From Clostridia bacterium (lineage in GTDB: Bacteria; Bacillota; Clostridia; Oscillospirales; Acutalibacteraceae), in assembly GCA_017399405.1 (NCBI GenBank), contig JAFQCT010000018.1, forward strand, positions 1-39,778: 39,778 nucleotides of DNA, in the 5' to 3' direction. The notes beneath the pieces are model-generated. The model had not been told where the DNA came from, did no database searches, and saw only the letters and a program-made list of their open reading frames with translations. Both the position numbers and the translations under genes were made by a program. Position 1 is the first letter of the stretch; each line of letters starts with the position of its first letter. Positions 7,231-14,526 of this stretch are shown here, in pieces.

Positions 7231-7644
7231 TTATATTAATGTACCATCGCAATGGTCGATTTCATGTTGAATGATTTGGGCTGTCCAACCGGTGAAAGTT
7301 TTGATTCGGGTTTGGAATTCAGCCGTCTGCCACTGCACTTTTATGCTCTTAAAACGCTTACACTTACGGGGACCACCAAGCAATGAAAGACATCCCTCTT
7401 CGGTTTCGTAAGGGTCAGACTTTTTAATGATTTCAGGATTGAACATTATCATATATGTACCGTCATTATCAAAACAAATGATGCGCTTATGAACGCCAAT
7501 CATATTGGCAGCCATACCAACACAACCATCAGCATTGACAATAAGTGTGTCCAACAAATCCTGTGCCACTTGTAAGTCTTCAATTGTTGCCTTCTCCGAT
7601 TTCATCGCCAACAAAATCGGGTCATGAATTACTTCTTTAATCAT
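7231..7644 (-). CDS. peptide deformylase-like protein, motif 1 altered
   Basis: 137 residues of the peptide deformylase fold, shorter than the usual 150-190. Motif 2 EGCLS (83-87, metal ligand C85) and motif 3 QHEIDH (126-131, metal ligands H127 and H131, catalytic E128) are intact. Motif 1, normally GLAAxQ, reads GMAANM (43-48), so the oxyanion-hole Gln is Met. The metal site should form, but deformylation of N-formyl-Met peptides is doubtful. I recall similar short proteins in other clostridia, so this is probably a stable subfamily. The start overlaps the helicase stop by 4 nt (ATGA), implying tight coupling to a defence-like operon rather than to fmt. Confidence 0.8.
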   Translation of the reverse strand: MIKEVIHDPILLAMKSEKATIEDLQVAQDLLDTLIVNADGCVGMAANMIGVHKRIICFDNDGTYMIMFNPEIIKKSDPYETEEGCLSLLGGPRKCKRFKSIKVQWQTAEFQTRIKTFTGWTAQIIQHEIDHCDGTLI

Positions 7645-10376
7645 CCATTTATCTCCCTTAATTTTTGAATGAGAGCTTCTTTTTCACCACTACCATTAGT
7701 TGCAAATCTTATTAAAGGAATATTATACAGTTGCAATACTTGGTCTTTCTTCAGGTCCCTTTCATGTTGAGCTGTACCTTCTTTATGATAGGTATACCCA
7801 TCAACTTCAACAGCAAGTACAGGTTTCTTGCTAATACGGTTATAGATTAAGAAATCAAGGTGCGTACCTTTATTCATTGCATATTTGCAGAGTTCTTCAT
7901 CTAAATGTTCAGGGTTTCTGATAAGCATATTTAGTGGCTGGTGACTGATTACGTCACAATGTATAAATTCGTCCATTTGCAACACTTCTGTTATTAATTT
8001 ATACATCAGATTTTCTGAATCATATTCTGATACTTTCTTGCTGTTTTTCAGATATTCCAATCGACTTGCAGTATATTCTTTATACAAGAAATCAAAAACT
8101 GAATAGATTTCACTTTCAACAACAATAAAATTATTATATTCAATATATGAAATCAAGTCTTTAATGTTACTGCCATCAGGAATATCGTTTCCAGTAACCA
8201 CAAGTACTAGTTGATTTTTTGCTCTTGAAACTGCAACATTCAATAGATTAGGGTCATCAACAAATTCGCTGATTTCATCATCAACTGTTGTTATAATTAT
8301 TACATCTTTTTCTCGTCCCTGAAATTTATGAACAGTGGCAACATCAATTTCACTGTCAACAACTTTTGTCATTGCATTAACCTGATTGTTATAGGGTGCA
8401 ATAATGCCAATTTCTTCTTTTGGTGCAGCAATTTGTGGCATAACCTCATTAATCACAACATCAATTTGTCGCTGGTTAAAAAGGTCTCTTACATGCTCAC
8501 CTTTAACTGTTTTGAATACTGAAAGTGTGTCATCCTCATTATTGTCTTCAGTCATGATAACAAGTTGTCCACCATAAAATTTTTGGTTACAGAAGCCTAT
8601 AATTTTAGGATGGCACCTATAATGCTCTCTCAATAATGTTTGTGGTGCATCTGGAATAATGTTGCATACTGATTCAAGAAAACTGTTTTTTGAAAACCTA
8701 TAACCTTCGTCTACTTTATAGTCTTCAAATATTACATCTGTTCTTTTCGCTACATCTTCAGTTACCACATTTGGAAGTTGCTTACTATCCCCGACAATAA
8801 CAACATTTTTTGCACAAGATAACGCGAGTGCACCTGTTGCTACATCGACCTGTGATGCTTCGTCAATAATTACATAATCATATTTTGCGTTTTTACACAC
8901 ACTACTTCTTGAAGAGAATGTTGTACTTAATACTACCGGATACTCTGCAATGAAATCCTGCGGTCTTTTCCATAAATCGTCCATTGAAAAAACTTCTCTT
9001 GTAGATTTCTCTCCGTATTTTGAAAATAAGACACTACGTAACAGTTGCATAGACTTACTACACAAATCGTTGGAAATTTGCGTTGCGTTTTTGGTTTTAA
9101 AAAAACCTTCAGTTTCTTCAATCTCGTTAACTAATTCAGTTTCTTTTGTATTGTAATAAATATCCTGAAGTTCTGTAATTAAAGTTGAAATATCATCCTT
9201 AAAAACATCTAGATTAAATATTCCGTATATAATCCCACTTTTAAGTTTGAAAAACCATGATAACTTTTTACCAGTTTCATTGATTATCTGAATTTCATTC
9301 CAAAGATTTATTATTTTTTGCGATGAAAGTTTTCTCTTGATTTTTAATTTCTTGGAATCTTCTGATGATTCGCTTTTATACAAATCAAAGTACTTTTTCT
9401 CCAATGTCAGTGCCTGCAACTGTTGTTTAGCCAATGCAAGACGCTCTTGCTTTTGAAAAATATCACCCAAATCAAAAGAAATATTTTTAATTTCTTCATT
9501 CATCTGATATGGGTTTATTTCTTGTCTCCAAGAAGAAATATCAGGATACACTCCACTTTGATTTTTTATAAAAGTCTCTTTATTTTGTGTAGAACCGAGA
9601 GGTGCGACAATAAATCCCATATCATATTTGGGACTTGATAATTTTTCTAAAACATTTGCAGTTGCTGAATTGTTATTTGATACAACCTGAACAGTTTTAC
9701 CGCTTATAAGAAGATTTGCGATTATATTTAATATTGTTTGTGTTTTACCGGTACCGGGAGGTCCTTGAATAACACTGATTTGATTTTCCATTGCATTTTT
9801 AACTGCACTATACTGGCTGGCATTACATCCAAATGGAAATATTGGATTGCTTGCAACACTTTTAGTGTTTTTATATTTCTGTGGATTTAAATATAACGCT
9901 AATGCAGTATCATCACCAACAAAGTCGGATATTTTTTCATATTGTTTTGAAAGCAGATTCGTTCCGTCATCAGACTTAATGCTCACTGACTCCGCCGTTT
10001 GATATAAATAGCTGAAAACATTTTTCGATTCGCTTTCAGATAAACAAGATGTTGTAATATTCAAATCTTCTTGTCTATAATCACGCTCACTGCCATTAGA
10101 GAAACAAATATGCCAATAAGCATGATAGCTATCCCTGAAAACGTATATTGCTTCAACGTCAAACAATTCTCTGCCCGAATGCTCAATTTTATGTAAAGCA
10201 GGGTTTAAGATTTCAGGGTTTTCAAGAATTGAAACATTATCGTAATTATATGAGAAGGTTTTATCGCTATTGAAAGTTATGTCCCATTTATGAGTTGAAT
10301 TATTGTATTTATAAAATCTAACATCGGGTGTTATTATTTTATTGTTTCCAATAATCATAATTTTTCTGGTATTCAA
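7641..10376 (-). CDS. SF1 (UPF1-like) helicase fused to PD-(D/E)xK-type nuclease domain
   Basis: 911 residues from a TTG start with AAGGAGGTG about 6 nt upstream. Walker A GPPGTGKT (205-212), Walker B YVIIDEAS (501-508), GDSKQLP (529-535) and the later TVHKFQGREKDVIIIT and NVAVSRAKN blocks are the AAA_11/AAA_12 helicase motifs of the UPF1/DNA2 branch. The insert between the Walker motifs (about 290-470) is rich in charged helices. The C-terminus (HLDFLIYNR... LAVEVDGYTYH... RDLKKDQVLQ) matches the DUF2726/Vsr-like endonuclease pattern, with Asp and ExD as candidate metal ligands. A translocating helicase plus nuclease fits an anti-phage or plasmid function; the order with PDF-like, ImmA and PIN genes supports a single operon. 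Confidence 0.85.
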   Translation of the reverse strand: MNTRKIMIIGNNKIITPDVRFYKYNNSTHKWDITFNSDKTFSYNYDNVSILENPEILNPALHKIEHSGRELFDVEAIYVFRDSYHAYWHICFSNGSERDYRQEDLNITTSCLSESESKNVFSYLYQTAESVSIKSDDGTNLLSKQYEKISDFVGDDTALALYLNPQKYKNTKSVASNPIFPFGCNASQYSAVKNAMENQISVIQGPPGTGKTQTILNIIANLLISGKTVQVVSNNNSATANVLEKLSSPKYDMGFIVAPLGSTQNKETFIKNQSGVYPDISSWRQEINPYQMNEEIKNISFDLGDIFQKQERLALAKQQLQALTLEKKYFDLYKSESSEDSKKLKIKRKLSSQKIINLWNEIQIINETGKKLSWFFKLKSGIIYGIFNLDVFKDDISTLITELQDIYYNTKETELVNEIEETEGFFKTKNATQISNDLCSKSMQLLRSVLFSKYGEKSTREVFSMDDLWKRPQDFIAEYPVVLSTTFSSRSSVCKNAKYDYVIIDEASQVDVATGALALSCAKNVVIVGDSKQLPNVVTEDVAKRTDVIFEDYKVDEGYRFSKNSFLESVCNIIPDAPQTLLREHYRCHPKIIGFCNQKFYGGQLVIMTEDNNEDDTLSVFKTVKGEHVRDLFNQRQIDVVINEVMPQIAAPKEEIGIIAPYNNQVNAMTKVVDSEIDVATVHKFQGREKDVIIITTVDDEISEFVDDPNLLNVAVSRAKNQLVLVVTGNDIPDGSNIKDLISYIEYNNFIVVESEIYSVFDFLYKEYTASRLEYLKNSKKVSEYDSENLMYKLITEVLQMDEFIHCDVISHQPLNMLIRNPEHLDEELCKYAMNKGTHLDFLIYNRISKKPVLAVEVDGYTYHKEGTAQHERDLKKDQVLQLYNIPLIRFATNGSGEKEALIQKLREING

Positions 10377-10442
10377 AGCGGCACCTCCTTCAACAAATTG
10401 GTTTAATAATTTTTAAATATATTTTCAAACAGTCACAACTGT

Positions 10443-10471
10443 ATTATATCACTTGGTTTTTTAATCTTCAA
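10443..10471 (-). promoter_or_regulatory. sigma-A promoter of the helicase operon
   Basis: On the minus strand TTGAAG (10471-10466), a 17-nt spacer and TATAAT (10448-10443) lie about 67 nt before the TTG start of the helicase gene. No other clear promoter separates the four genes. Confidence 0.7.
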
Positions 10472-10556
10472 TAATCTTCCAATATTCTAAACCAGAAACA
10501 ATGTCCATAAAAATGTACTTAGACCTCTTGTTTTGATTTAAATACGCACATAACAC

Positions 10557-10585
10557 TTGAAATGCGACAAAAAATATGGTATTCT
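10557..10585 (+). promoter_or_regulatory. sigma-A promoter of the C5-methyltransferase
   Basis: TTGAAA (10557-10562), 17-nt spacer, TATTCT (10580-10585), 44 nt before the methyltransferase ATG. Transcription would begin near 10592, directly in front of the palindrome at 10596. Confidence 0.65.
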
Positions 10586-10595
10586 TATCAAGAAA

Positions 10596-10609
10596 TGCGG
10601 CGCGCCGCA
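10596..10609. promoter_or_regulatory. 14-bp GC-only-core palindrome at methyltransferase transcription start
   Basis: TGCGGCGCGCCGCA is a perfect 14-bp palindrome in very AT-rich surroundings, a few bases after the predicted transcription start and 20 nt before the ATG. Placement and symmetry fit an operator. Some C5-methyltransferases repress their own gene by binding or methylating such sites. It contains nested GCGC and GGCGCGCC, possible target sites. Confidence 0.55.
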
Positions 10610-10628
10610 AACTGATAGGAGTTTTATT

Positions 10629-11582
10629 ATGAGTTTAAAATGTGCATCATTTTTTGCAGGTGTTGGTGGAATTGATTTAGGTTTTCATCAAGCTGGTTTC
10701 CAAACTGTGTATGCTAATGAATTTGATGATTATGCAGCAGATACATTTGAGTGCAATTTCGATATAAAAGTTGATAGACGAGACATTCACATTGTTCCCG
10801 CTGATGAAATCCCCAACTTTGACATCCTGCTTGCAGGCTTTCCTTGTCAGGCCTTTTCAGTCGCAGGTTACCGTCAGGGCTTTGACGATGAAAAAGGTCG
10901 TGGCGATTTATTTTTCGAACTCATTCGCATCATGGAAGTGAAACGCCCACGAATTGCTTTTTTTGAAAATGTTAAAAACCTTGTCAGTCATGATAACGGA
11001 AATACGTTTAAAGTAATCTGCGAACAATTGGATTTACTTGAATATAAATACATTCCCTATGTGATGAATGCATGTGAATATGGTAATGTGCCTCAAAACA
11101 GAGAGCGTATTTATATCGTGGCATTTAGAGATAAAGAAGACTATGCAAACTTTAAAATGCCATTACCAATCAGCCTCACACAAACTATCCAAGATGTTAT
11201 TGATTTTGATGCTGAAGTTGATGAAAAATATTACTATTCAGAAGAAAATTGCTCTTTCTATAAACAATTAATTTCAGCCATGAAAAACAAAAACACTATT
11301 TATCAATGGAGACGTGTTTATGTGAGAGAAAACAAAAGCAACCTTGTTCCAACATTAACTGCAAATATGGGTACCGGGGGTCACAATGTGCCTTTAATAT
11401 TAACAAACCAAAATAAGATACGAAAATTAACACCACGCGAATGTTTCCGTGTACAGGGTTTCCCTAAGACCTTTAAATTACCTGAACAATCAAATGGACG
11501 ATTATACAAACAGGCTGGCAATAGTGTTGTTGTCCCTGTTATATACAGAATTGCACAATCCATTCAAGATGCAATAGTATAA
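10629..11582 (+). CDS. DNA (cytosine-5-)-methyltransferase, type II
   Basis: 317 residues from the ATG at 10629, preceded by TAGGAG; an upstream in-frame TTG at 10557 is actually the -35 box. Motif I FAGVGGIDLGF (9-19), motif IV GFPCQAFS with catalytic C73, motif VI FENVKNL, motif VIII-like region and the C-terminal RKLTPRECFRVQGFP/QAGNSVV motifs IX-X are all present. The target-recognition region ends with ANMGTGGHNVPLI, usual for type II enzymes. It methylates cytosine at C5 in a short specific sequence and protects against the convergent candidate endonuclease. The target cannot be read from sequence. Confidence 0.93.
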   Translation: MSLKCASFFAGVGGIDLGFHQAGFQTVYANEFDDYAADTFECNFDIKVDRRDIHIVPADEIPNFDILLAGFPCQAFSVAGYRQGFDDEKGRGDLFFELIRIMEVKRPRIAFFENVKNLVSHDNGNTFKVICEQLDLLEYKYIPYVMNACEYGNVPQNRERIYIVAFRDKEDYANFKMPLPISLTQTIQDVIDFDAEVDEKYYYSEENCSFYKQLISAMKNKNTIYQWRRVYVRENKSNLVPTLTANMGTGGHNVPLILTNQNKIRKLTPRECFRVQGFPKTFKLPEQSNGRLYKQAGNSVVVPVIYRIAQSIQDAIV

Positions 11583-11586
11583 AGCG

Positions 11587-11613
11587 AAGAGCACCAAAAC
11601 GGTGCTCTTTTTT
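11587..11613. terminator. terminator between convergent M and R genes
   Basis: AAGAGCACC (11587-11595) pairs perfectly with GGTGCTCTT (11601-11609), followed by TTTT. It overlaps the stop codon of the minus-strand gene by a base or two. Confidence 0.85.
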
Positions 11614-12763
11614 AGTCTATTTCTTCCACAGGCTCTTCACCGTAAAAAGCTTCATAAGTACCTATTTCAGCAAAATTGATTGAGTAGTCCAAATCACCAT
11701 GTTTTGTAAACACAACACTATCGATACCGAAGATTTCAAGGTCCCTGTATGTTAAAAGTCTTTTTTCTGGTAATTCAAAAACCTTTCTTAACAACCATTC
11801 ACCAAGCGCTTTGTTAGGATTACTCATAATTGCCTTGCAGTCATCTTGACACACTTTTGATGGGATAACCGTTCCATCAGGGAATGTAAGACTGAAAACA
11901 GTATCTCTTGGTGGAAAAAAGCCTTCTGTCCTTCTGCGGTCCTCTGCGGGGTATGGAATATACACTTCATTAGGATGTCTCTTTCTACCACCGGCATTCC
12001 ATTGATTCAATCCACTCTTTTCAGCAACAAATTTCTCGCCATATCGATTAGTTGAATACAAGCGCAAACACATGCTTTTGCTTCTATCGAAACCTTCAGC
12101 TTTATCTTCAACAATGCTTTCTGCATCATCAAAAGCGTTCATTAAAAACGAATATGGGTCTGCCATAATTTCCACTTCAAATGAATCTAAAAGCTCCATG
12201 TTTTCAAAGAGCATGTAAAGTGTATTTTTTGAGGTACTGAAATGATATGTGTGCTTTCCGTCTGTGAAATATGTATTATTTATATTTCCTCTTCCGCTGA
12301 TTATTGAAATATTTTCAACGTCAATATAATCAAAAGCGTGTTCTAATATTTGCATAGAACCTGGCACTCTCTTGACAATGTGATATATCATTTCATCTAT
12401 GCCGTGCAGGTTTTTAGTAATACGAATTCTTTCATTTCTGTAAACAGCAATTTTTTTAACTAAATCAATTCCTGTAAGACCTTCGTATGTTGATTTTAAT
12501 TTGCCAAATTCGGCAACTTTTTGGTCATCCTGTCCCATCCATGTCTTAAGACCAATGCCGATTTTGTTCTTTTTTGCATCGGCAGAACAGTCACTTCTGG
12601 CGAGATTATCAGCTTCAAGATATTTACAAAAAATATTTTCGTGACAACGGTATGGTAAGTAAGGTGAATCACTTTCAGAAAAGAGCAATGTTAAATTACC
12701 TATAATTGTAAGCATCTTTTTATATTGTGCTTTCAATTGTTCCGGCTGATGTTCATAAAACAT
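11612..12763 (-). CDS. candidate type II restriction endonuclease with B3-like C-terminus
   Basis: 383 residues; AGAGGT precedes the ATG at 12763. The C-terminal third (about 235-370: EKSGLNQWNAGGRKRHPNEVYIPYPAEDRR... FFPPRDTVFSLTFPDG... NPNKALGEWLLRKVF...FGIDSVVF) has the pattern of the B3-like DNA-recognition domain seen in BfiI/NgoFVII-type enzymes. The N-terminal part contains LARSDCSADAKKNKIGIGLKTW, where Asp and Lys residues could form a nuclease site, and TYHFSTSKNTLYMLF. I cannot name the catalytic fold with certainty (PD-(D/E)xK-like or PLD-like). Its position next to and convergent with a type II C5-methyltransferase makes restriction enzyme the best call. Confidence 0.65.
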   Translation of the reverse strand: MFYEHQPEQLKAQYKKMLTIIGNLTLLFSESDSPYLPYRCHENIFCKYLEADNLARSDCSADAKKNKIGIGLKTWMGQDDQKVAEFGKLKSTYEGLTGIDLVKKIAVYRNERIRITKNLHGIDEMIYHIVKRVPGSMQILEHAFDYIDVENISIISGRGNINNTYFTDGKHTYHFSTSKNTLYMLFENMELLDSFEVEIMADPYSFLMNAFDDAESIVEDKAEGFDRSKSMCLRLYSTNRYGEKFVAEKSGLNQWNAGGRKRHPNEVYIPYPAEDRRRTEGFFPPRDTVFSLTFPDGTVIPSKVCQDDCKAIMSNPNKALGEWLLRKVFELPEKRLLTYRDLEIFGIDSVVFTKHGDLDYSINFAEIGTYEAFYGEEPVEEID

Positions 12764-12831
12764 AAAAAAGACCTCTTTAAAGTATTTTATTAAATTTTAT
12801 CACAAAAAATAGTTTTTCACAATAAAATCAA

Positions 12832-13236
12832 TTAAATCTTTTCAAGAATAATGTCAGTATCGCTTATCCATGTGACACGAACTCTGTCACCTATGACTGC
12901 GCCAATATATTCATACCAATCACCAAGTGCCCTTAAATCGTCGGCTACTGAAAATTGTTTTGCATAAACGCTACCAGCAGTGCTACAACCTTGCGCTTTC
13001 AGTATACAGTTCAAAAAACCATCTGCCGATTGGCAATTAAATATATTTATACCAAACTCATCACGTCCACCAATGTTATTTGAATTGTATATTTCATACA
13101 TTCTTGCACGACTTGCTGGAATTGGTAAATATCCCTCTCCGTATATTCTATCACGAGTATGTGTGTAACGATGAGTTCCCCATTCCAAATGTGCCCTCTT
13201 TAATGTTACAACGTATGAATCTCCTCTTTTTGCCAT
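12832..13236 (-). CDS. small R-M-associated protein, possibly stand-alone B3-like domain
   Basis: 134 residues, AAGGAG 10 nt before the ATG. GEGYLPIPASRARMYEI, KAQGCSTAGSVYAKQFS, LGDWYEYIGAVIGDRV and the final strand VTWISDTDIILEKI resemble, in order and spacing, the strands of the B3-like C-terminus of the neighbouring endonuclease (YIPYPAEDRR... LGEWLLRKVF ... DSVVF). I infer a single sequence-recognition domain without nuclease. It precedes the endonuclease gene by 68 nt in the same direction, so the two are probably one transcript. Alternatively it is a control or specificity protein of another fold. Confidence 0.55.
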   Translation of the reverse strand: MAKRGDSYVVTLKRAHLEWGTHRYTHTRDRIYGEGYLPIPASRARMYEIYNSNNIGGRDEFGINIFNCQSADGFLNCILKAQGCSTAGSVYAKQFSVADDLRALGDWYEYIGAVIGDRVRVTWISDTDIILEKI

Positions 13237-13269
13237 AATAATTTCTCCTTCTTACAATAGTACCTTTAG

Positions 13270-13440
13270 TTATTCATCATTTTTTAAGCTTGAACAATAA
13301 TCACATTTTATACATGGACTTCCAAGATACATTTCAAACCCTCTATAAAACTCGCAACCTCCACACTGGTCTTTAAAAATAATGTTATCCTCTTTAGGAC
13401 ATGTGTCGGCATCTATCTTATATGATAAAACTTCGCTCAT
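13270..13440 (-). CDS. Cys-rich 56-aa protein
   Basis: A 56-codon frame with a strong AAGGAGGTGAAAAT before its ATG at 13440, ending at TAA 13272-13270. It begins MSEVLSYKIDADTCPKEDN and has six cysteines in pairs: C14, C26 and C29 (CGGC), C43, C46 (CIKC) and C49 (CDYC). This fits a small zinc- or iron-sulfur-binding protein. Its upstream region holds copy 3 of the two-block promoter-like motif, about 30 nt before the ATG, so it has its own start signal. It ends 33 nt before the R-M accessory gene. No named family is recognised. Confidence 0.7.
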   Translation of the reverse strand: MSEVLSYKIDADTCPKEDNIIFKDQCGGCEFYRGFEMYLGSPCIKCDYCSSLKNDE

Positions 13441-13468
13441 ATTTTCACCTCCTTATATAAACTGTTTT

Positions 13469-13506
13469 ACAATATATAAATCGAATAAAACTGACATTTT
13501 GTGACA
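13469..13506 (-). promoter_or_regulatory. two-block promoter-like motif, copy 3
   Basis: On the minus strand TGTCACAAAA (13506-13497), 13 nt, CGATTTATATATTG (13483-13470). Spacing is identical to the copies at 1239 and 16405. A start point near 13470 would give a 30-nt leader for the Cys-rich gene. Confidence 0.6.
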
Positions 13507-13583
13507 ATATATCTATAAATATACTATTATTAATATATCATCATTTAAGGCATAAACAACTTAATTGTAAAAACAAGCAATAA

Positions 13584-13619
13584 AATAACACCTACCGTTG
13601 TAATATGGCAGGTGCTATT
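13584..13619 (-). terminator. terminator of the Dam/OLD operon
   Basis: Read on the minus strand, AATAGCACCTGCC (13619-13607) pairs with GGTAGGTGTTATT (13596-13584) using two G-U pairs, followed by TTATTGC. The A-C mismatches on the plus strand show it serves the minus strand. Confidence 0.7.
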
Positions 13620-13647
13620 CTTTCTCTTATTAATTTTTCTGTTGTCA

Positions 13648-14505
13648 TTATGCATCTGAATTTGTTGATAATGCTTCTGGCGGTAATAACATGTTATTAC
13701 TGAAAAAAATGTACTCTTTCTCTTTTTTTGCCCCATTAGCACTATAATATATGTCTATGGTACTACCCCTAAATTTTGAATATAAGTTCGCCACCAAATC
13801 GCAAACATCGTAAGTCACAATCCATTTTCTATTGCATCGTGCGATTTGATCGCGAAGCGTGCGATGGTCTGCCTCAGAAAAAGAGTTCTTATATAACTGT
13901 CCGCCCTTAACCACATATGGAGGGTCAAAATTTATAAATGCTTTATAATAATGGCGCAACTCGTTCTGAAGAAAATTTACCGCATCCATATTATATAGAA
14001 CAATCCTATCAGATAAATCAGAAATTGTTCGAATTTTTTGTACAAGTTCATCCCTTTTAAAACGAGCATCCATTTTATAATTTCCAGTTTGGTCTCGTTT
14101 ACCAATCACGCCACCTGTTATTACACCAGATACATTGGTTCTGTTTAAAAATAGTGTTGCTTGGGCCAATTGTAGTTGAGTATAGTTTTGTTGATTTAAA
14201 TATATATTGCGTTGTTTATCCCATTCATCAACCGTCAACGATACAGTATTTATAAAATTACACATCTCATCTGGTTTATTAAGAACACAATACCAAAACG
14301 CATATATAGCAGGATCTAAATCATTAATAACAATTCTCTTAACATCATTGTTAATCAACAATTTTAAAGCCAGTCCGGAACCACCAGCAAATGGTTCAAT
14401 ATATGTTTCTCCCATCATTCCGTTCAGTTCAATAAGTGATTTTACATATTTATACAGTTTCGTTTTTCCACCGGGATATCTTAATGGTGATGGAGTTGTC
14501 GGCAA
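13648..14505 (-). CDS. Dam-type DNA adenine (N6) methyltransferase, D12 class
   Basis: 285 residues from a TTG start at 14505 with GGAGGAGGG upstream. LRYPGGKTKL (8-17) and EPFAGGSGLAL (37-47) are the AdoMet-binding motifs X/I, and NFDPPYV (192-198) is the catalytic DPPY motif. NRTNVSGV and the C-terminal KEKEYIFFSN are typical of the D12 class (PF02086). It methylates adenine at N6; GATC is the common target of this class but not provable here. It starts 21 nt after the OLD-like ATPase gene in the same direction, so the two probably form a functional pair. A terminator follows. Confidence 0.9.
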   Translation of the reverse strand: MPTTPSPLRYPGGKTKLYKYVKSLIELNGMMGETYIEPFAGGSGLALKLLINNDVKRIVINDLDPAIYAFWYCVLNKPDEMCNFINTVSLTVDEWDKQRNIYLNQQNYTQLQLAQATLFLNRTNVSGVITGGVIGKRDQTGNYKMDARFKRDELVQKIRTISDLSDRIVLYNMDAVNFLQNELRHYYKAFINFDPPYVVKGGQLYKNSFSEADHRTLRDQIARCNRKWIVTYDVCDLVANLYSKFRGSTIDIYYSANGAKKEKEYIFFSNNMLLPPEALSTNSDA

Positions 14506-14526
14506 AGTGTTCCCTCCTCCGTTTGC

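Noticed and set aside
13545-13742. 65-codon frame overlapping the end of the Dam gene
   Set aside because: It overlaps the methylase in another frame and runs through its terminator hairpin.
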